A stretch of 64,000 bases of DNA. Origin: Flagellimonas meishanensis. GTDB lineage: Bacteria > Bacteroidota > Bacteroidia > Flavobacteriales > Flavobacteriaceae. The DNA is taken from assembly GCF_019880545.1 (NCBI RefSeq), contig NZ_JAINVW010000003.1:434001-498000 (forward strand). The letters run 5' to 3'. Position 1 is the stretch's first letter, and every line of letters begins with the position of its first letter. A model generated the notes under the pieces. The model was given only the letters and a program-made list of their open reading frames with translations, searched no databases and had not been told where the DNA came from. Shown here piece by piece: positions 1-8,022 of this stretch. The translations under genes and the position numbers were made by a program.

Positions 1-329
1 ATTTTTAGTATTCGTGGACCTGTGTATGCCAAATGCATCCATACCGATCCAGAACCTGGACCCCCATTAAAGGAAAACAACAACGGCCTTGACGCCCTAT
101 CTTTTATGTTGTTTCTTGTATAATAAGTATAATGAAGTGATGCAATGGGCTTTCCAGTTTCATCCCAAACCGGTTGCGTGCCCGTTGTGGCCGTATAGGT
201 CATGCTTTCACCATTTATGGTGACCGAATGTTGGGTTGTTACTGTAGTGTCGATGGGCAGTTTTCGGTGCTGGGAATGGGAAAGTGCAATGCACAGAAAG
301 GTACCAAGTGCGAAGTAAATGCTTTTCAT
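1..329 (-). CDS. Peptidase S10 (serine carboxypeptidase-like), N-terminal part
   Basis: Only the first 109 codons lie in the window; the gene runs off the left edge. Residues 1-20 form a signal peptide ending in SHSQ, so the product is exported. The motif FNGGPGSGS at residues 87-95 is the oxyanion-hole/substrate-binding signature of S10 serine carboxypeptidases, which remove C-terminal residues from peptides. The catalytic Ser, Asp and His would lie beyond the window. The ATG at 329 is the only start that gives the signal peptide. It is divergent from the lipoprotein gene at 567. The family call is firm from the motif; the substrate is unknown. Confidence 0.85.
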   Translation of the reverse strand, partial: MKSIYFALGTFLCIALSHSQHRKLPIDTTVTTQHSVTINGESMTYTATTGTQPVWDETGKPIASLHYTYYTRNNIKDRASRPLLFSFNGGPGSGSVWMHLAYTGPRILK

Positions 330-528
330 GTTGCTTGTTGAATTAGTCGTGAGCTAAAAATAAGCAATTCATGTAACATTCACCAGACACCTTTGGGAAT
401 GCGAGATTAACGTTAAGTTCAATCAAAAGAAACGCTGAGTGTACATAAACTTTACACACTAACTATTTTTTAAAATGATATTAATCCAATGAAAACATAC
501 GAATAACCAAGCCCTAAACCTTACTACA
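330..528. other. Divergent intergenic region, no gene seen
   Basis: About 200 bases of AT-rich DNA between the divergent peptidase and PhoX-like genes. I see no credible ORF, RNA gene or strong hairpin. The only recognisable element is the -7 box at its right end, annotated separately. Confidence 0.6.
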
Positions 529-536
529 TAGTTTTG
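529..536 (+). promoter_or_regulatory. Bacteroidota -7 promoter box
   Basis: TAGTTTTG matches the TAnnTTTG consensus exactly and lies 30 bases before the ATG at 567. It also argues against the in-frame TTG at 534, which would fall inside the promoter. Confidence 0.5.
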
Positions 537-566
537 GAAACAATAATAACACAAAAAACTAAACGT

Positions 567-2141
567 ATGGATTTGAAAAAACTAGTATTGGGATTGGCAA
601 TTGTATCCTTGTTCACATTTGGATTGAGCAGTTGTGACGGAGAGGATGGCCGAGATGGGATTGATGGCGTAAATGGGCAAGATGGACAAGACGGACAAGA
701 TGGAGAGGATGGAGAAGATCTAACGGTCGATGCAACCATTTTCGAAAATAAATCAAGCCTGGAACCTTTGGTGGCCATTGCGCCGCAATTCAGCTTTGTT
801 AAGGCTTATTCCTTAATCAGTTCAACGGACGAACTCTCCAATGGGTTTCGACTTGTGGGTGCCCAAGACGGAGCTGGATTCCTTAAAGATGGTGATGGAT
901 ATATGTATGTGGTAAATGCAGAAGACGATTATGCAGTGGCGCGCATACGTTTTGACGAATACATGAATCCAATAGAAGGGGATTGGTTGCTTAACTCTGG
1001 CGTTGCCGATTTTGCAAGACAGTGTTCCGGAACAATGTGGGAAGCAGATATTCATGGGGGATCTACCGATTTGTTTTTGTCAGCTTCGGAAAGTTTTAAC
1101 TACGATGTGAAGGGCATTGACCCCTATATTCAGACACCAACGCCTACAGCAGATTTTGGATTGGACGCCCTTGGCGAATTTGCATGGGAAAACGCGGTCC
1201 CACTTCCTAGGGACACTTATTCAGGAAAAACCGTAATTATTGGAGGTGACGACGACTCCAGTGGGTCTGAGGGACAAATCACCCTGTACTATTCTGAAAA
1301 CGGGGATGCCGATCTTACAGGAGGTAAAATTTATGTGCTAAGGCTGCTTCAGGTTTCTGATGGCGTTGGTGGGGTTGTGGACGTTGCTCCAGCCACCATT
1401 TATAATGAATCAAATCTGGATTTTGGGGTTACATACGACTTTGAATTTGTAGAAATACCGGAAGGGGCATCCTTGACGAAAAATGAAATGGAAGATGCCT
1501 GTGTGGGAGTTTTTGCCACAGCATTCATGAGAGTGGAAGATGTTGATTACCAAAAGGGCTCAGCTGATAATGCCAGAAATATTTTTGTCGCGGTGACGGG
1601 CCGGGGACCTGGAAGAGGAACCTACAACGATTGGGGCACCGTCTACAAAATGGAACTGGATGAAGACGCACCTTTTACTGGAAAAATTACCCAAATCATT
1701 TCTGGTAATACAGATACCAACAACATGGATGGAAATCTCCCAGAACTACAAAGTCCGGACAATATCTGTGTTACGGAGAACTTTGTCTATACCCAGGAGG
1801 ATCCCAATTCTTTTGACAGAGGCCATGCCGCGTACATTTATCAATCCGATCTAAACGGCAACAATACTCGGGTTGTTTTGGAAATGATTGTTCGCAATGA
1901 TTTGGACCCAACCGGGAGTACTGGGTTCAGTGGCGAGTTTGGTGCTTTGATTGATATTTCCGATAAAATTGGGGAACCCAATACTTTTTTACTTAACCTA
2001 CAGCCCCATTATTGGGAAAGTGATGACTTTAAAGGAGTTGATGGGCACGACATGGAAACCAATGCCGAAGCCATAATGGCCGGAGCAAGGGAAGACGACC
2101 AAGGAGGACAGATCGTAATCCTAAAAGGTCTGCCAAGATAG
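567..2141 (+). CDS. Lipoprotein with collagen-like linker and PhoX/DUF839-like domain
   Basis: A 524-residue protein. Residues 1-22 are a lipoprotein signal with lipobox LSSC and Cys23 as the lipidated residue. Residues 24-51 are a run of D-G-x triplets, a short collagen-like Gly-x-y segment that probably holds the domain away from the membrane. The rest has the look of a PhoX/DUF839 beta-propeller phosphatase-type fold, with SPDNICV and GRGPGRGTY stretches, but I cannot confirm metal ligands, so enzymatic activity is inference. The ATG at 567 is preferred over TTG 534 because of the promoter box at 529. A strong hairpin follows. It is next to a di-heme peroxidase lipoprotein on the same strand. 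Confidence 0.7.
   Translation: MDLKKLVLGLAIVSLFTFGLSSCDGEDGRDGIDGVNGQDGQDGQDGEDGEDLTVDATIFENKSSLEPLVAIAPQFSFVKAYSLISSTDELSNGFRLVGAQDGAGFLKDGDGYMYVVNAEDDYAVARIRFDEYMNPIEGDWLLNSGVADFARQCSGTMWEADIHGGSTDLFLSASESFNYDVKGIDPYIQTPTPTADFGLDALGEFAWENAVPLPRDTYSGKTVIIGGDDDSSGSEGQITLYYSENGDADLTGGKIYVLRLLQVSDGVGGVVDVAPATIYNESNLDFGVTYDFEFVEIPEGASLTKNEMEDACVGVFATAFMRVEDVDYQKGSADNARNIFVAVTGRGPGRGTYNDWGTVYKMELDEDAPFTGKITQIISGNTDTNNMDGNLPELQSPDNICVTENFVYTQEDPNSFDRGHAAYIYQSDLNGNNTRVVLEMIVRNDLDPTGSTGFSGEFGALIDISDKIGEPNTFLLNLQPHYWESDDFKGVDGHDMETNAEAIMAGAREDDQGGQIVILKGLPR
636..719 (+). repeat. In-frame D-G-x triplet repeat
   Basis: Imperfect 9-base repeats (about GATGGxxxx) encode nine consecutive D/N-G-x triplets directly after the lipidated Cys. 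Such arrays can change length by slippage; the codons here are mixed (GAC/GAT, GGA/GGC/GGG), so the repeat is not a clean microsatellite. Confidence 0.8.
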
Positions 2142-2161
2142 TTTAAAACCACTCTGGAAAT

Positions 2162-2187
2162 AGGCCTTCAAATAATTTGAAGGCCTT
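2162..2187 (+). terminator. Hairpin after the PhoX-like gene
   Basis: AGGCCTTCAAA, a three-base TAA loop and TTTGAAGGCCT form a perfect 11-bp stem, followed by TTTCC. It sits 20 bases after the stop codon and 24 before the next ATG. It could terminate, or partly attenuate, transcription into the peroxidase gene. Confidence 0.7.
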
Positions 2188-2210
2188 TCCATATTTGTAC
2201 CGATTTGATT

Positions 2211-4040
2211 ATGAAACGAACTTGCCTTTTTCTTGCACTACTATGCTGCGCTTATTCTTGCCGAAATCATCCGGAATCCTCTGAAAAAAGAATGCAAGGA
2301 GAAAAAAGTATAGATTGGGCCCCTGCTCAAGAATACTATTTAAAACACATTTCAAATGCAATTTTTAGGTTGGAAGAACTTGAGAAGTTGCCCATGACCG
2401 GTCCAAAAACTGAAAAAGTATTTGCATCTGTTAGGCAATCCTTTAAAAAGGCCGAGCCCTATGCGTCCTATCTAAATCCGGAAACGGGGCACCGTGCCAA
2501 TGGACCTGCCTTACCCATCGTTACTGATGATACGCAAAAGGTATTGCGCCCGATTGGACTCCAAAAGCTGGAGGAAAGCATCTACAAAGGCAACGAAAGC
2601 AAGACAAGGTATCTGGAAGAATTGTCCATATTAAAAGGGTTATTGACCAATCTTAGGAACAATGTGGCCGAAAGAGCACTTGACCCTCAAAGATTTTTTA
2701 TAGCCACGCATCAGCAACTAATACGTATCATAAGTGTTTCCATATCAGGTTTTGACACTCCAGTGAGCCAACTGGGCCTTCAAGAAAGCATAGTATCCCT
2801 CAATGGGCTCAAAGAGGTTTATGAAATTAGCATTCAGCATATAATACGAGATAAAAATCCCGCTCTCGATAGTTCATTTATTGAAAATATAGCGAAAGCC
2901 GTCCATTTTGTCCAAGAGAACTTAAATTTTGAAACTTTTGACAGGTACATCTTTATAAGGGATCATATGAATCCCATAACAAGAGATTGGGTGGCCATTC
3001 GCAAAGAAAGTGGTCTTTGGGAAGGAGTGAAAAATAAACCATTCAATTTTGACGCTCCCACTTTTTTCGAGGAAGACTCTTTTAATAAAGAGTTTTTTAT
3101 TCCACCTGTAAACCGAAATGCCTCAAAGGCACAAATTGAACTGGGCAAGAAACTTTTTTTCGATTCCAACCTTTCCGAAAACAAAAAAATGGCCTGCGCC
3201 ACATGCCATGATCCAAACAAGGCATGGGCAGATGGTATGGTGGCGAATGTTGGCAAAAATGGAAAGCCGCTTCAACGAAATACACCCGCACTGATCAATG
3301 CAGTTTTTCAGCAGCGCTTTTTCTGGGACGGCAGGGCCCCTAATCTATTGGATCAAATCACCTCGGTATTCACCAATGATGATGAATTTGATACCACTGT
3401 CCACCAGTTTTCAGCTGACATCCTATCCGACACCACTTATCTTTCACTTTTTGAAGAAGCATATGGAGGCATCTCCAAAAGAAATACGGAAGTAATAAGG
3501 GCCATATCCTCATATATTTCAACACTGAACGGGTTCAACTCAAAGTTTGATAGAAATATAAGGGGCGAAGAAGACACATTCACCGAGGAGGAAAAATTGG
3601 GCTTCAATCTGTACATGGGCAAAGCTCTTTGTGCCACTTGCCATTTTATTCCTCTGACAAATGGCACTGTTCCACCTTTTTTCATGGAACATGAGAAGGA
3701 GGTTATTGGAGTACCAGAAACTGCTGAAAACAAAGAACTTGATGACGATTATGGCTTTTATTGGAGGCATGATGAACAATTAGAAGTTCATAGGGGAATG
3801 TTCAAGACACCCACAGTGAGGAATACAGCACTAACTGCGCCATATATGCATAATGGAGTTTACAAGACCTTGGAAGAGGTTATTGCTTTCTACAACTTGG
3901 GAGGAGGGGGAGGATTGGGCTTCGACCTTCCTTACCAAACCCTCCCGTTTGATAACTTGAAATTGACAAAAACAGAGGAAAACGCTCTAATTGCCTTTGT
4001 CAAAACACTAACCGATACCGAAGTAAACGAAAATTATTGA
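2211..4040 (+). CDS. Di-heme cytochrome c peroxidase-family lipoprotein with imelysin-like N-terminus
   Basis: A 609-residue protein. Residues 1-19 are a lipoprotein signal ending in YSC. Residues about 25-250 are helical and resemble the imelysin-like region seen in long Bacteroidota peroxidases. Residues about 290-600 are a MauG/CcpA-type di-heme domain with two CxxCH haem sites, CATCH at 329-333 and CATCH at 474-478. The family reduces hydrogen peroxide or performs haem-dependent oxidation in the periplasm; with an imelysin-like part, a role in iron handling is possible but inferred. The ATG at 2211 is used; the TTG two codons upstream is unlikely. Confidence 0.85.
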   Translation: MKRTCLFLALLCCAYSCRNHPESSEKRMQGEKSIDWAPAQEYYLKHISNAIFRLEELEKLPMTGPKTEKVFASVRQSFKKAEPYASYLNPETGHRANGPALPIVTDDTQKVLRPIGLQKLEESIYKGNESKTRYLEELSILKGLLTNLRNNVAERALDPQRFFIATHQQLIRIISVSISGFDTPVSQLGLQESIVSLNGLKEVYEISIQHIIRDKNPALDSSFIENIAKAVHFVQENLNFETFDRYIFIRDHMNPITRDWVAIRKESGLWEGVKNKPFNFDAPTFFEEDSFNKEFFIPPVNRNASKAQIELGKKLFFDSNLSENKKMACATCHDPNKAWADGMVANVGKNGKPLQRNTPALINAVFQQRFFWDGRAPNLLDQITSVFTNDDEFDTTVHQFSADILSDTTYLSLFEEAYGGISKRNTEVIRAISSYISTLNGFNSKFDRNIRGEEDTFTEEEKLGFNLYMGKALCATCHFIPLTNGTVPPFFMEHEKEVIGVPETAENKELDDDYGFYWRHDEQLEVHRGMFKTPTVRNTALTAPYMHNGVYKTLEEVIAFYNLGGGGGLGFDLPYQTLPFDNLKLTKTEENALIAFVKTLTDTEVNENY

Positions 4041-4116
4041 TGTGCAAGAAACCTATTCCAACAAGACCTCAAAAATTCTATTGCGAATGGGGATAAGTTC
4101 CAGATGGAGTGGAATC

Positions 4117-4140
4117 TAAAAAGGTAAGCAACCCTTTTTA
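4117..4140. terminator. Possible bidirectional terminator between convergent genes
   Basis: TAAAAAGG and CCTTTTTA form an 8-bp stem around an 8-base loop, in the 219-base gap between the convergent peroxidase and TIGR02757 genes. The stem is AT-rich, so the call is weak. I see nothing else in the gap. Confidence 0.4.
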
Positions 4141-4259
4141 GGTATTGACCAAAAAAAGAGGTATATCAGGATAGTATGCGGACCTTTTCTTCAATTTGAT
4201 GATGCTTACTTGACATAAAAGTAGGGCACATACCTTGAATTGAAAAATTTATGTAGTAA

Positions 4260-5024
4260 TCAGAACTTTTCAAAAACACCCAAACCAAACAATGCAAAAT
4301 CATACTTTACAGGGTCCACCGGGTCCAGTCTTCGCAAGCTTTTGTCGAGTTCCATCAGTGCGGTTGCATCATTTTGTTTCCGTTTTAATAGCTTTAGCTT
4401 GCGTGCCACCCTACCGGAATGCACATCCAAAGGACAGGATAGCTGGCTGGGACTGATATCCGTCCACAGTCCAAAATCCACTCCTGAGCTGTTGTCCCGG
4501 ACCATCCATCGCAAAAACATATTGAGGCGTTTGGCCGCTGAACCCTTCCCAGGGTCGGAAATGTGCTTTGTGGTCCTTGATTGGTGGGGCAATCCAAAAA
4601 ACAAAGTTTTGAACTTACTTATCGCCGGTTGCATCGATTCTTTTTCTTGATTGTTGGTGAAGACAACCTCCAAGCCACCATGGTGGGTGTAAAGGTTCTG
4701 TAGACTGGCTACAAAATAGGAAAGATCTGTGCCATTAAAGGTACGATGGACAAAAGGAGATAGCGTATCAAGGTCGGCTTTGGTATGGTTCATTATGAAA
4801 TCGTGGGGGGCACTATCCAAAAGCGTCATAAGTTTGGATGCATTGTTGATGATGCTTTTTCGGTTGCCCCAGGCAATGGTGGCGGTCAAAAACGCACTTA
4901 TTTCTATATCCTCCTTTTTTGTGAATAGATGTGGAATTTGTAACGGATCTCCATCCAAAAAACGTGGGTGGTTATATTGCGCCGCTTTTTCCTCCAGAAA
5001 ATCCCTGATCTCTGCCCGATTCAT
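4260..5024 (-). CDS. TIGR02757 family protein (DUF2400)
   Basis: A 254-residue soluble protein matching the TIGR02757/DUF2400 family found across Bacteroidota, recognised by stretches such as AFLTATIAWGNRKSI near the N-terminus and PLDVHSGRVARKL near the C-terminus. No biochemical function is established for the family that I know of. There is no signal peptide or membrane segment. The ATG at 5024 is chosen over an in-frame TTG at 5039, which lies inside the upstream ATPase gene. It starts four bases after that gene's stop, so the two are very likely co-transcribed. Confidence 0.8.
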   Translation of the reverse strand: MNRAEIRDFLEEKAAQYNHPRFLDGDPLQIPHLFTKKEDIEISAFLTATIAWGNRKSIINNASKLMTLLDSAPHDFIMNHTKADLDTLSPFVHRTFNGTDLSYFVASLQNLYTHHGGLEVVFTNNQEKESMQPAISKFKTLFFGLPHQSRTTKHISDPGKGSAAKRLNMFLRWMVRDNSSGVDFGLWTDISPSQLSCPLDVHSGRVARKLKLLKRKQNDATALMELDKSLRRLDPVDPVKYDFALFGLGVFEKF

Positions 5025-5028
5025 TTTC

Positions 5029-5691
5029 CTAAGAAACAATCAATCCGTCCACCATGGTGAGTTTACGGTCCGCCATGTTGGCCAGTTCCTTATTATGGGT
5101 GACCAAAACAAAGGTTTGTCCGAGCTCATCCCTGAGCTTAAAAAAAAGCTGGTGCAGGTTATCGGCACTTTCCGAGTCAAGATTTCCGCTGGGCTCGTCC
5201 GCCAAAATCACCGATGGGCTGTTCATCAACGAGCGCGCGACGGCAACACGTTGTTGTTCACCTCCCGAAAGCGCATTCGGTTTATGGTCATGTCGGTCGG
5301 ACAATCCCAAAAAATCCAAAAGTTCCTTGGCCCGTTTTTCTGCCTGGGCTCTGGGTGTATTCTTAATAAAGGCGGGGATACAAACATTTTCAAGGGCGGT
5401 GAACTCTGGAAGCAATTGATGAAATTGAAAAATGAATCCGATGTGTTCATTGCGGAACCGAGCCAGATTTTTATCGTTCAATTGCGTTACATCCGTGTCA
5501 TTTACCAACAAGGAGCTCTCGGCAAGGTTCGAGGGTAAATCCAAAGTGCCCAAAATCTGCAACAAAGTGGTCTTTCCGGCACCGGAAGCCCCAACAATTG
5601 AGACTACTTCCCCTTTTTGTACTTCCAAGTCAACTCCCTTCAAAACCTGTAGGGGCCCATAATTTTTTTTGATGTTTTTGGCCTTGATCAT
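5029..5691 (-). CDS. lolD: ABC transporter ATP-binding protein, LolD type
   Basis: A 220-residue ATPase subunit of the MacB/LolD group. Walker [10 protein letters not shown] is at residues 34-42, the Q-loop near FIFQFHQL (87-94), the signature LSGGEQQ at 141-147, Walker B VILADEP at 161-167 and the H-loop in LVTHNKE. LolD powers release of lipoproteins from the inner membrane by LolCE; the permease partner is not in the window, so export of another substrate cannot be excluded. The closest relatives I recall are annotated LolD. It is the first gene of a two-gene minus-strand unit. Confidence 0.85.
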   Translation of the reverse strand: MIKAKNIKKNYGPLQVLKGVDLEVQKGEVVSIVGASGAGKTTLLQILGTLDLPSNLAESSLLVNDTDVTQLNDKNLARFRNEHIGFIFQFHQLLPEFTALENVCIPAFIKNTPRAQAEKRAKELLDFLGLSDRHDHKPNALSGGEQQRVAVARSLMNSPSVILADEPSGNLDSESADNLHQLFFKLRDELGQTFVLVTHNKELANMADRKLTMVDGLIVS

Positions 5692-5835
5692 TCCAAATAA
5701 TGCTTATGGAAGGTGAAAGTAAGGATTACCCGCGAAGGGTACAAAGATTGATAATGAAATAAGGAATTTGGTTTTGCTACGACCTATAAAGACAAAATAA
5801 TCACATGGCATAATGACTGAACCATAAACTTTGTT

Positions 5836-5843
5836 TAATTTTG
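5836..5843 (+). promoter_or_regulatory. -7 promoter box before msrA
   Basis: TAATTTTG matches TAnnTTTG exactly and ends only 7 bases before the msrA ATG, implying a very short or absent 5' leader. No convincing -33 element is seen. Confidence 0.45.
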
Positions 5844-5850
5844 AATAGAA

Positions 5851-6408
5851 ATGGATAAACAAAATAACAATTTGGAAACTGCCATTCTTGCTGGCGGCTG
5901 TTTTTGGTGCACTGAAGCTGTTTTTCAGCGTTTGGATGGTGTGGAATCCGTTATTTCGGGATATACGGGAGGAAACATCAAGAATCCGGCTTACCGTGAG
6001 ATTTGTACTGGGCGCACGGGCCATGCCGAGGCCATCAAAATACAGTTTGATCCCACCAAAATTACTTTTAGAGAGCTTTTGGAGGTTTTCTTCGCCACAC
6101 ATGATCCAACCACATTGAACAGGCAAGGGAACGACGTGGGAACGCAATACCGTAGTGAAATATTCCATACAACGCCCGATCAGAAAAAAGATGCAGAGGA
6201 GTTTATTGCCCTATTGGAAAAAGAGCGCATCTTTGGAGCTCCCATCGTCACAGCAATATCTGAAGAGAAGCCCTTTTATATTGCCGAGGAGGAACATCAG
6301 AACTATTATAACGATCATAAACAGCAGCCGTATTGTCAGTTCATAATAGATCCAAAGATCAAAAAACTGAACCAATACTTTTCCAAAAAACTAAATACAG
6401 CAGATTAA
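5851..6408 (+). CDS. msrA: Peptide-methionine (S)-S-oxide reductase MsrA
   Basis: A 185-residue cytosolic repair enzyme that reduces methionine-S-sulfoxide in proteins or free methionine using thioredoxin. The catalytic signature GCFWC is at residues 16-20, with Cys17 as the nucleophile; family motifs GYTGG and GHAEAI follow. Length is normal for the short MsrA form without an MsrB fusion. The downstream folE gene starts three bases after the stop, so the two are co-transcribed. Confidence 0.97.
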   Translation: MDKQNNNLETAILAGGCFWCTEAVFQRLDGVESVISGYTGGNIKNPAYREICTGRTGHAEAIKIQFDPTKITFRELLEVFFATHDPTTLNRQGNDVGTQYRSEIFHTTPDQKKDAEEFIALLEKERIFGAPIVTAISEEKPFYIAEEEHQNYYNDHKQQPYCQFIIDPKIKKLNQYFSKKLNTAD

Positions 6409-6411
6409 AAT

Positions 6412-7011
6412 ATGTCTCCCTACAGGAATTTAGAAGAATACAATATTGAGATTACTAACGAGGTCAAAGAACATTTCTCCAAAATTGTGGACGATATCGG
6501 AGAGGATATCACAAGGGAAGGCCTGGTAAAAACCCCTGAGCGAGCCGCCAAGGCCATGCTCTTTTTGACACAGGGCTATAAACAGGATGCCACTGAAATA
6601 CTCAAAGGTGCCATGTTCGAGGAGAGTTACGACGACATGGTAATCATTAAGGACATTGAAGTGTATTCGCTTTGCGAGCACCATATGTTGCCTTTTTTTG
6701 GAAAGGCCCACATTGCCTACATACCCAATGGACATATCGTTGGGTTGAGTAAAATTCCACGGGTGGTCGATGTTTTTGCCCGAAGGTTGCAGGTACAGGA
6801 GCGACTGACCCACGATATTTTGGAATGCATCAACAACACGCTTAAACCCAAGGGTGTGGCCGTGGTGATTGAGGCAGCTCACATGTGCATGATGATGCGT
6901 GGGGTCCAAAAGCAAAATTCGGTTACCACAACTTCAGGTTTTCGGGGGCAATTTGAAAAAATTGAGACCCGCAACGAGTTTCTTAAGCTGATAAGTTCCG
7001 ATTTATCCTAA
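6412..7011 (+). CDS. folE: GTP cyclohydrolase I FolE
   Basis: A 199-residue enzyme that converts GTP to 7,8-dihydroneopterin triphosphate, the entry step to tetrahydrofolate and other pterins. The zinc site is visible as the Cys and His of LCEHHMLPF and the Cys of HMCMMMRG, and the phosphate-binding stretch [12 protein letters not shown] is intact. This is the zinc-dependent FolE1 type. It follows msrA with a three-base gap. Confidence 0.97.
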   Translation: MSPYRNLEEYNIEITNEVKEHFSKIVDDIGEDITREGLVKTPERAAKAMLFLTQGYKQDATEILKGAMFEESYDDMVIIKDIEVYSLCEHHMLPFFGKAHIAYIPNGHIVGLSKIPRVVDVFARRLQVQERLTHDILECINNTLKPKGVAVVIEAAHMCMMMRGVQKQNSVTTTSGFRGQFEKIETRNEFLKLISSDLS

Positions 7012-7051
7012 GCTGTTTTCCCAATTCAATAGGAATTCCTATTTTTCCCCA

Positions 7052-7330
7052 ATGACAAAAGAAAACGCCCCGAATTACAAGAACTTGTTGTTAGGACTCT
7101 TATTTGATGGCATTGGGATGTTGTCCTTTGCCATTCCGGGGATAGGGGAGTTCTGCGATGTTATCTGGGCACCCGTAGCAGGTTGGTTAATGACCCGAAT
7201 GTACAAAGGCAGGATAGGCCAGGCGGCCGGAGTCTTTACTTTTGTGGAAGAGCTGGTCCCAGGGATGGACGTTGTCCCCACCTTCACCATTATGTGGCTG
7301 TACACCCATTTTTTTTCAAAGAAAAAATAA
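7052..7330 (+). CDS. Small conserved membrane protein of unknown function
   Basis: A 92-residue protein with three hydrophobic stretches, roughly residues 11-30, 35-48 and 75-87, rich in Gly and Pro (IPGIGEF, VPGMDVVP) with a basic KKK tail. I recognise it as a type of short conserved Bacteroidota protein but know no function. It begins 40 bases after folE on the same strand. The start at 7052 is the first ATG and gives a plausible N-terminus. Confidence 0.7.
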   Translation: MTKENAPNYKNLLLGLLFDGIGMLSFAIPGIGEFCDVIWAPVAGWLMTRMYKGRIGQAAGVFTFVEELVPGMDVVPTFTIMWLYTHFFSKKK

Positions 7331-7358
7331 ACAGGGTTGAAAAACTTTCCAACCCTGT
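7331..7358 (-). terminator. Terminator between convergent genes
   Basis: ACAGGGTTG and CAACCCTGT make a 9-bp stem, extended inward by AAA/TTT. On the minus strand it is followed by TTTATTTTTT, so it serves best as terminator of the lipoprotein gene at 7393. Confidence 0.7.
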
Positions 7359-7392
7359 CATTCTAGAACAATTTTAATGGAGTGCCAATGGG

Positions 7393-7989
7393 TTATTCCA
7401 CAGTAAGATTGAAAGTTTCAGTAATATCGGTTTCACCACCGGCATCCACCAAGGTGCCATCGTTGGGCTTTTTGGGCTCGTGGCGCAGCGTAATGGCCAA
7501 TGTACCTGTGCTGGCGCTCGTGGTAGTTATTGTGAATGCAATTCCAACGGGGTTGGTGGTCGTAAAGTTTTGACCGGTTTCCTCTGAAACGTAGTCAGAT
7601 TCATCATCTGCGTAATCCACCGTGGCATTTAAACCTCCATCTATAATATAAAAGAACTGATGTTCATCTGCCTCCGCCTCAATTTCTTCATTTACATTTT
7701 CTGCCGGTGATTCGGTCTCGTTCAATAAAACTACTGTACCGGAATAGGTTGTGCCTTCCGAAAGGACAATATCCTCAGGGGTAATAACAGGTGCATTGGG
7801 GCCATCGCCATCCAAATCCTGCGATTGGAATACGATTGGTGTACCGCCACCGGTAGGAGTAAGTGTAACAATCATGGTTGTTATGATTTCCTCTTCATTG
7901 ACCTCCTCAGGTGTGTTATCGTCATTGGAACACGATGCCAAAACGAATCCTGAGGCAAGCGCTAGTGATAAGATTTTAATTGTTTTCAT
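7393..7989 (-). CDS. Lipoprotein downstream of a ZnuD-like receptor
   Basis: A 198-residue secreted lipoprotein: signal to residue 19 with lipobox LASC, then a very acidic linker (NDDNTPEEVNEEE) and a beta-rich domain with Asp/Glu runs and the single His stretches DEHQFF and LRHEP. I recall relatives beside TonB receptors in flavobacteria labelled as periplasmic-binding-fold proteins, but I cannot verify that fold. It lies 33 bases after the receptor gene in the same operon. Capturing metal for the receptor is a reasonable inference only. Confidence 0.7.
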   Translation of the reverse strand: MKTIKILSLALASGFVLASCSNDDNTPEEVNEEEIITTMIVTLTPTGGGTPIVFQSQDLDGDGPNAPVITPEDIVLSEGTTYSGTVVLLNETESPAENVNEEIEAEADEHQFFYIIDGGLNATVDYADDESDYVSEETGQNFTTTNPVGIAFTITTTSASTGTLAITLRHEPKKPNDGTLVDAGGETDITETFNLTVE

Positions 7990-8022
7990 GATTTGAAAGA
8001 TTTAATATGTAACGTTTTTGGG

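Noticed and set aside
636..719. CRISPR-like short repeat
   Set aside because: Repeats are 9 bases, in frame, and encode a continuous D-G-x peptide.
524..778. Minus-strand ORF rich in Ser-Pro
   Set aside because: Antisense reading of the D-G-x repeat; composition is explained by the repeat.
4729..5538. Long plus-strand ORF (269 codons) across the DUF2400 and LolD genes
   Set aside because: It is the antisense shadow of two clearly recognised minus-strand genes and has no protein features.
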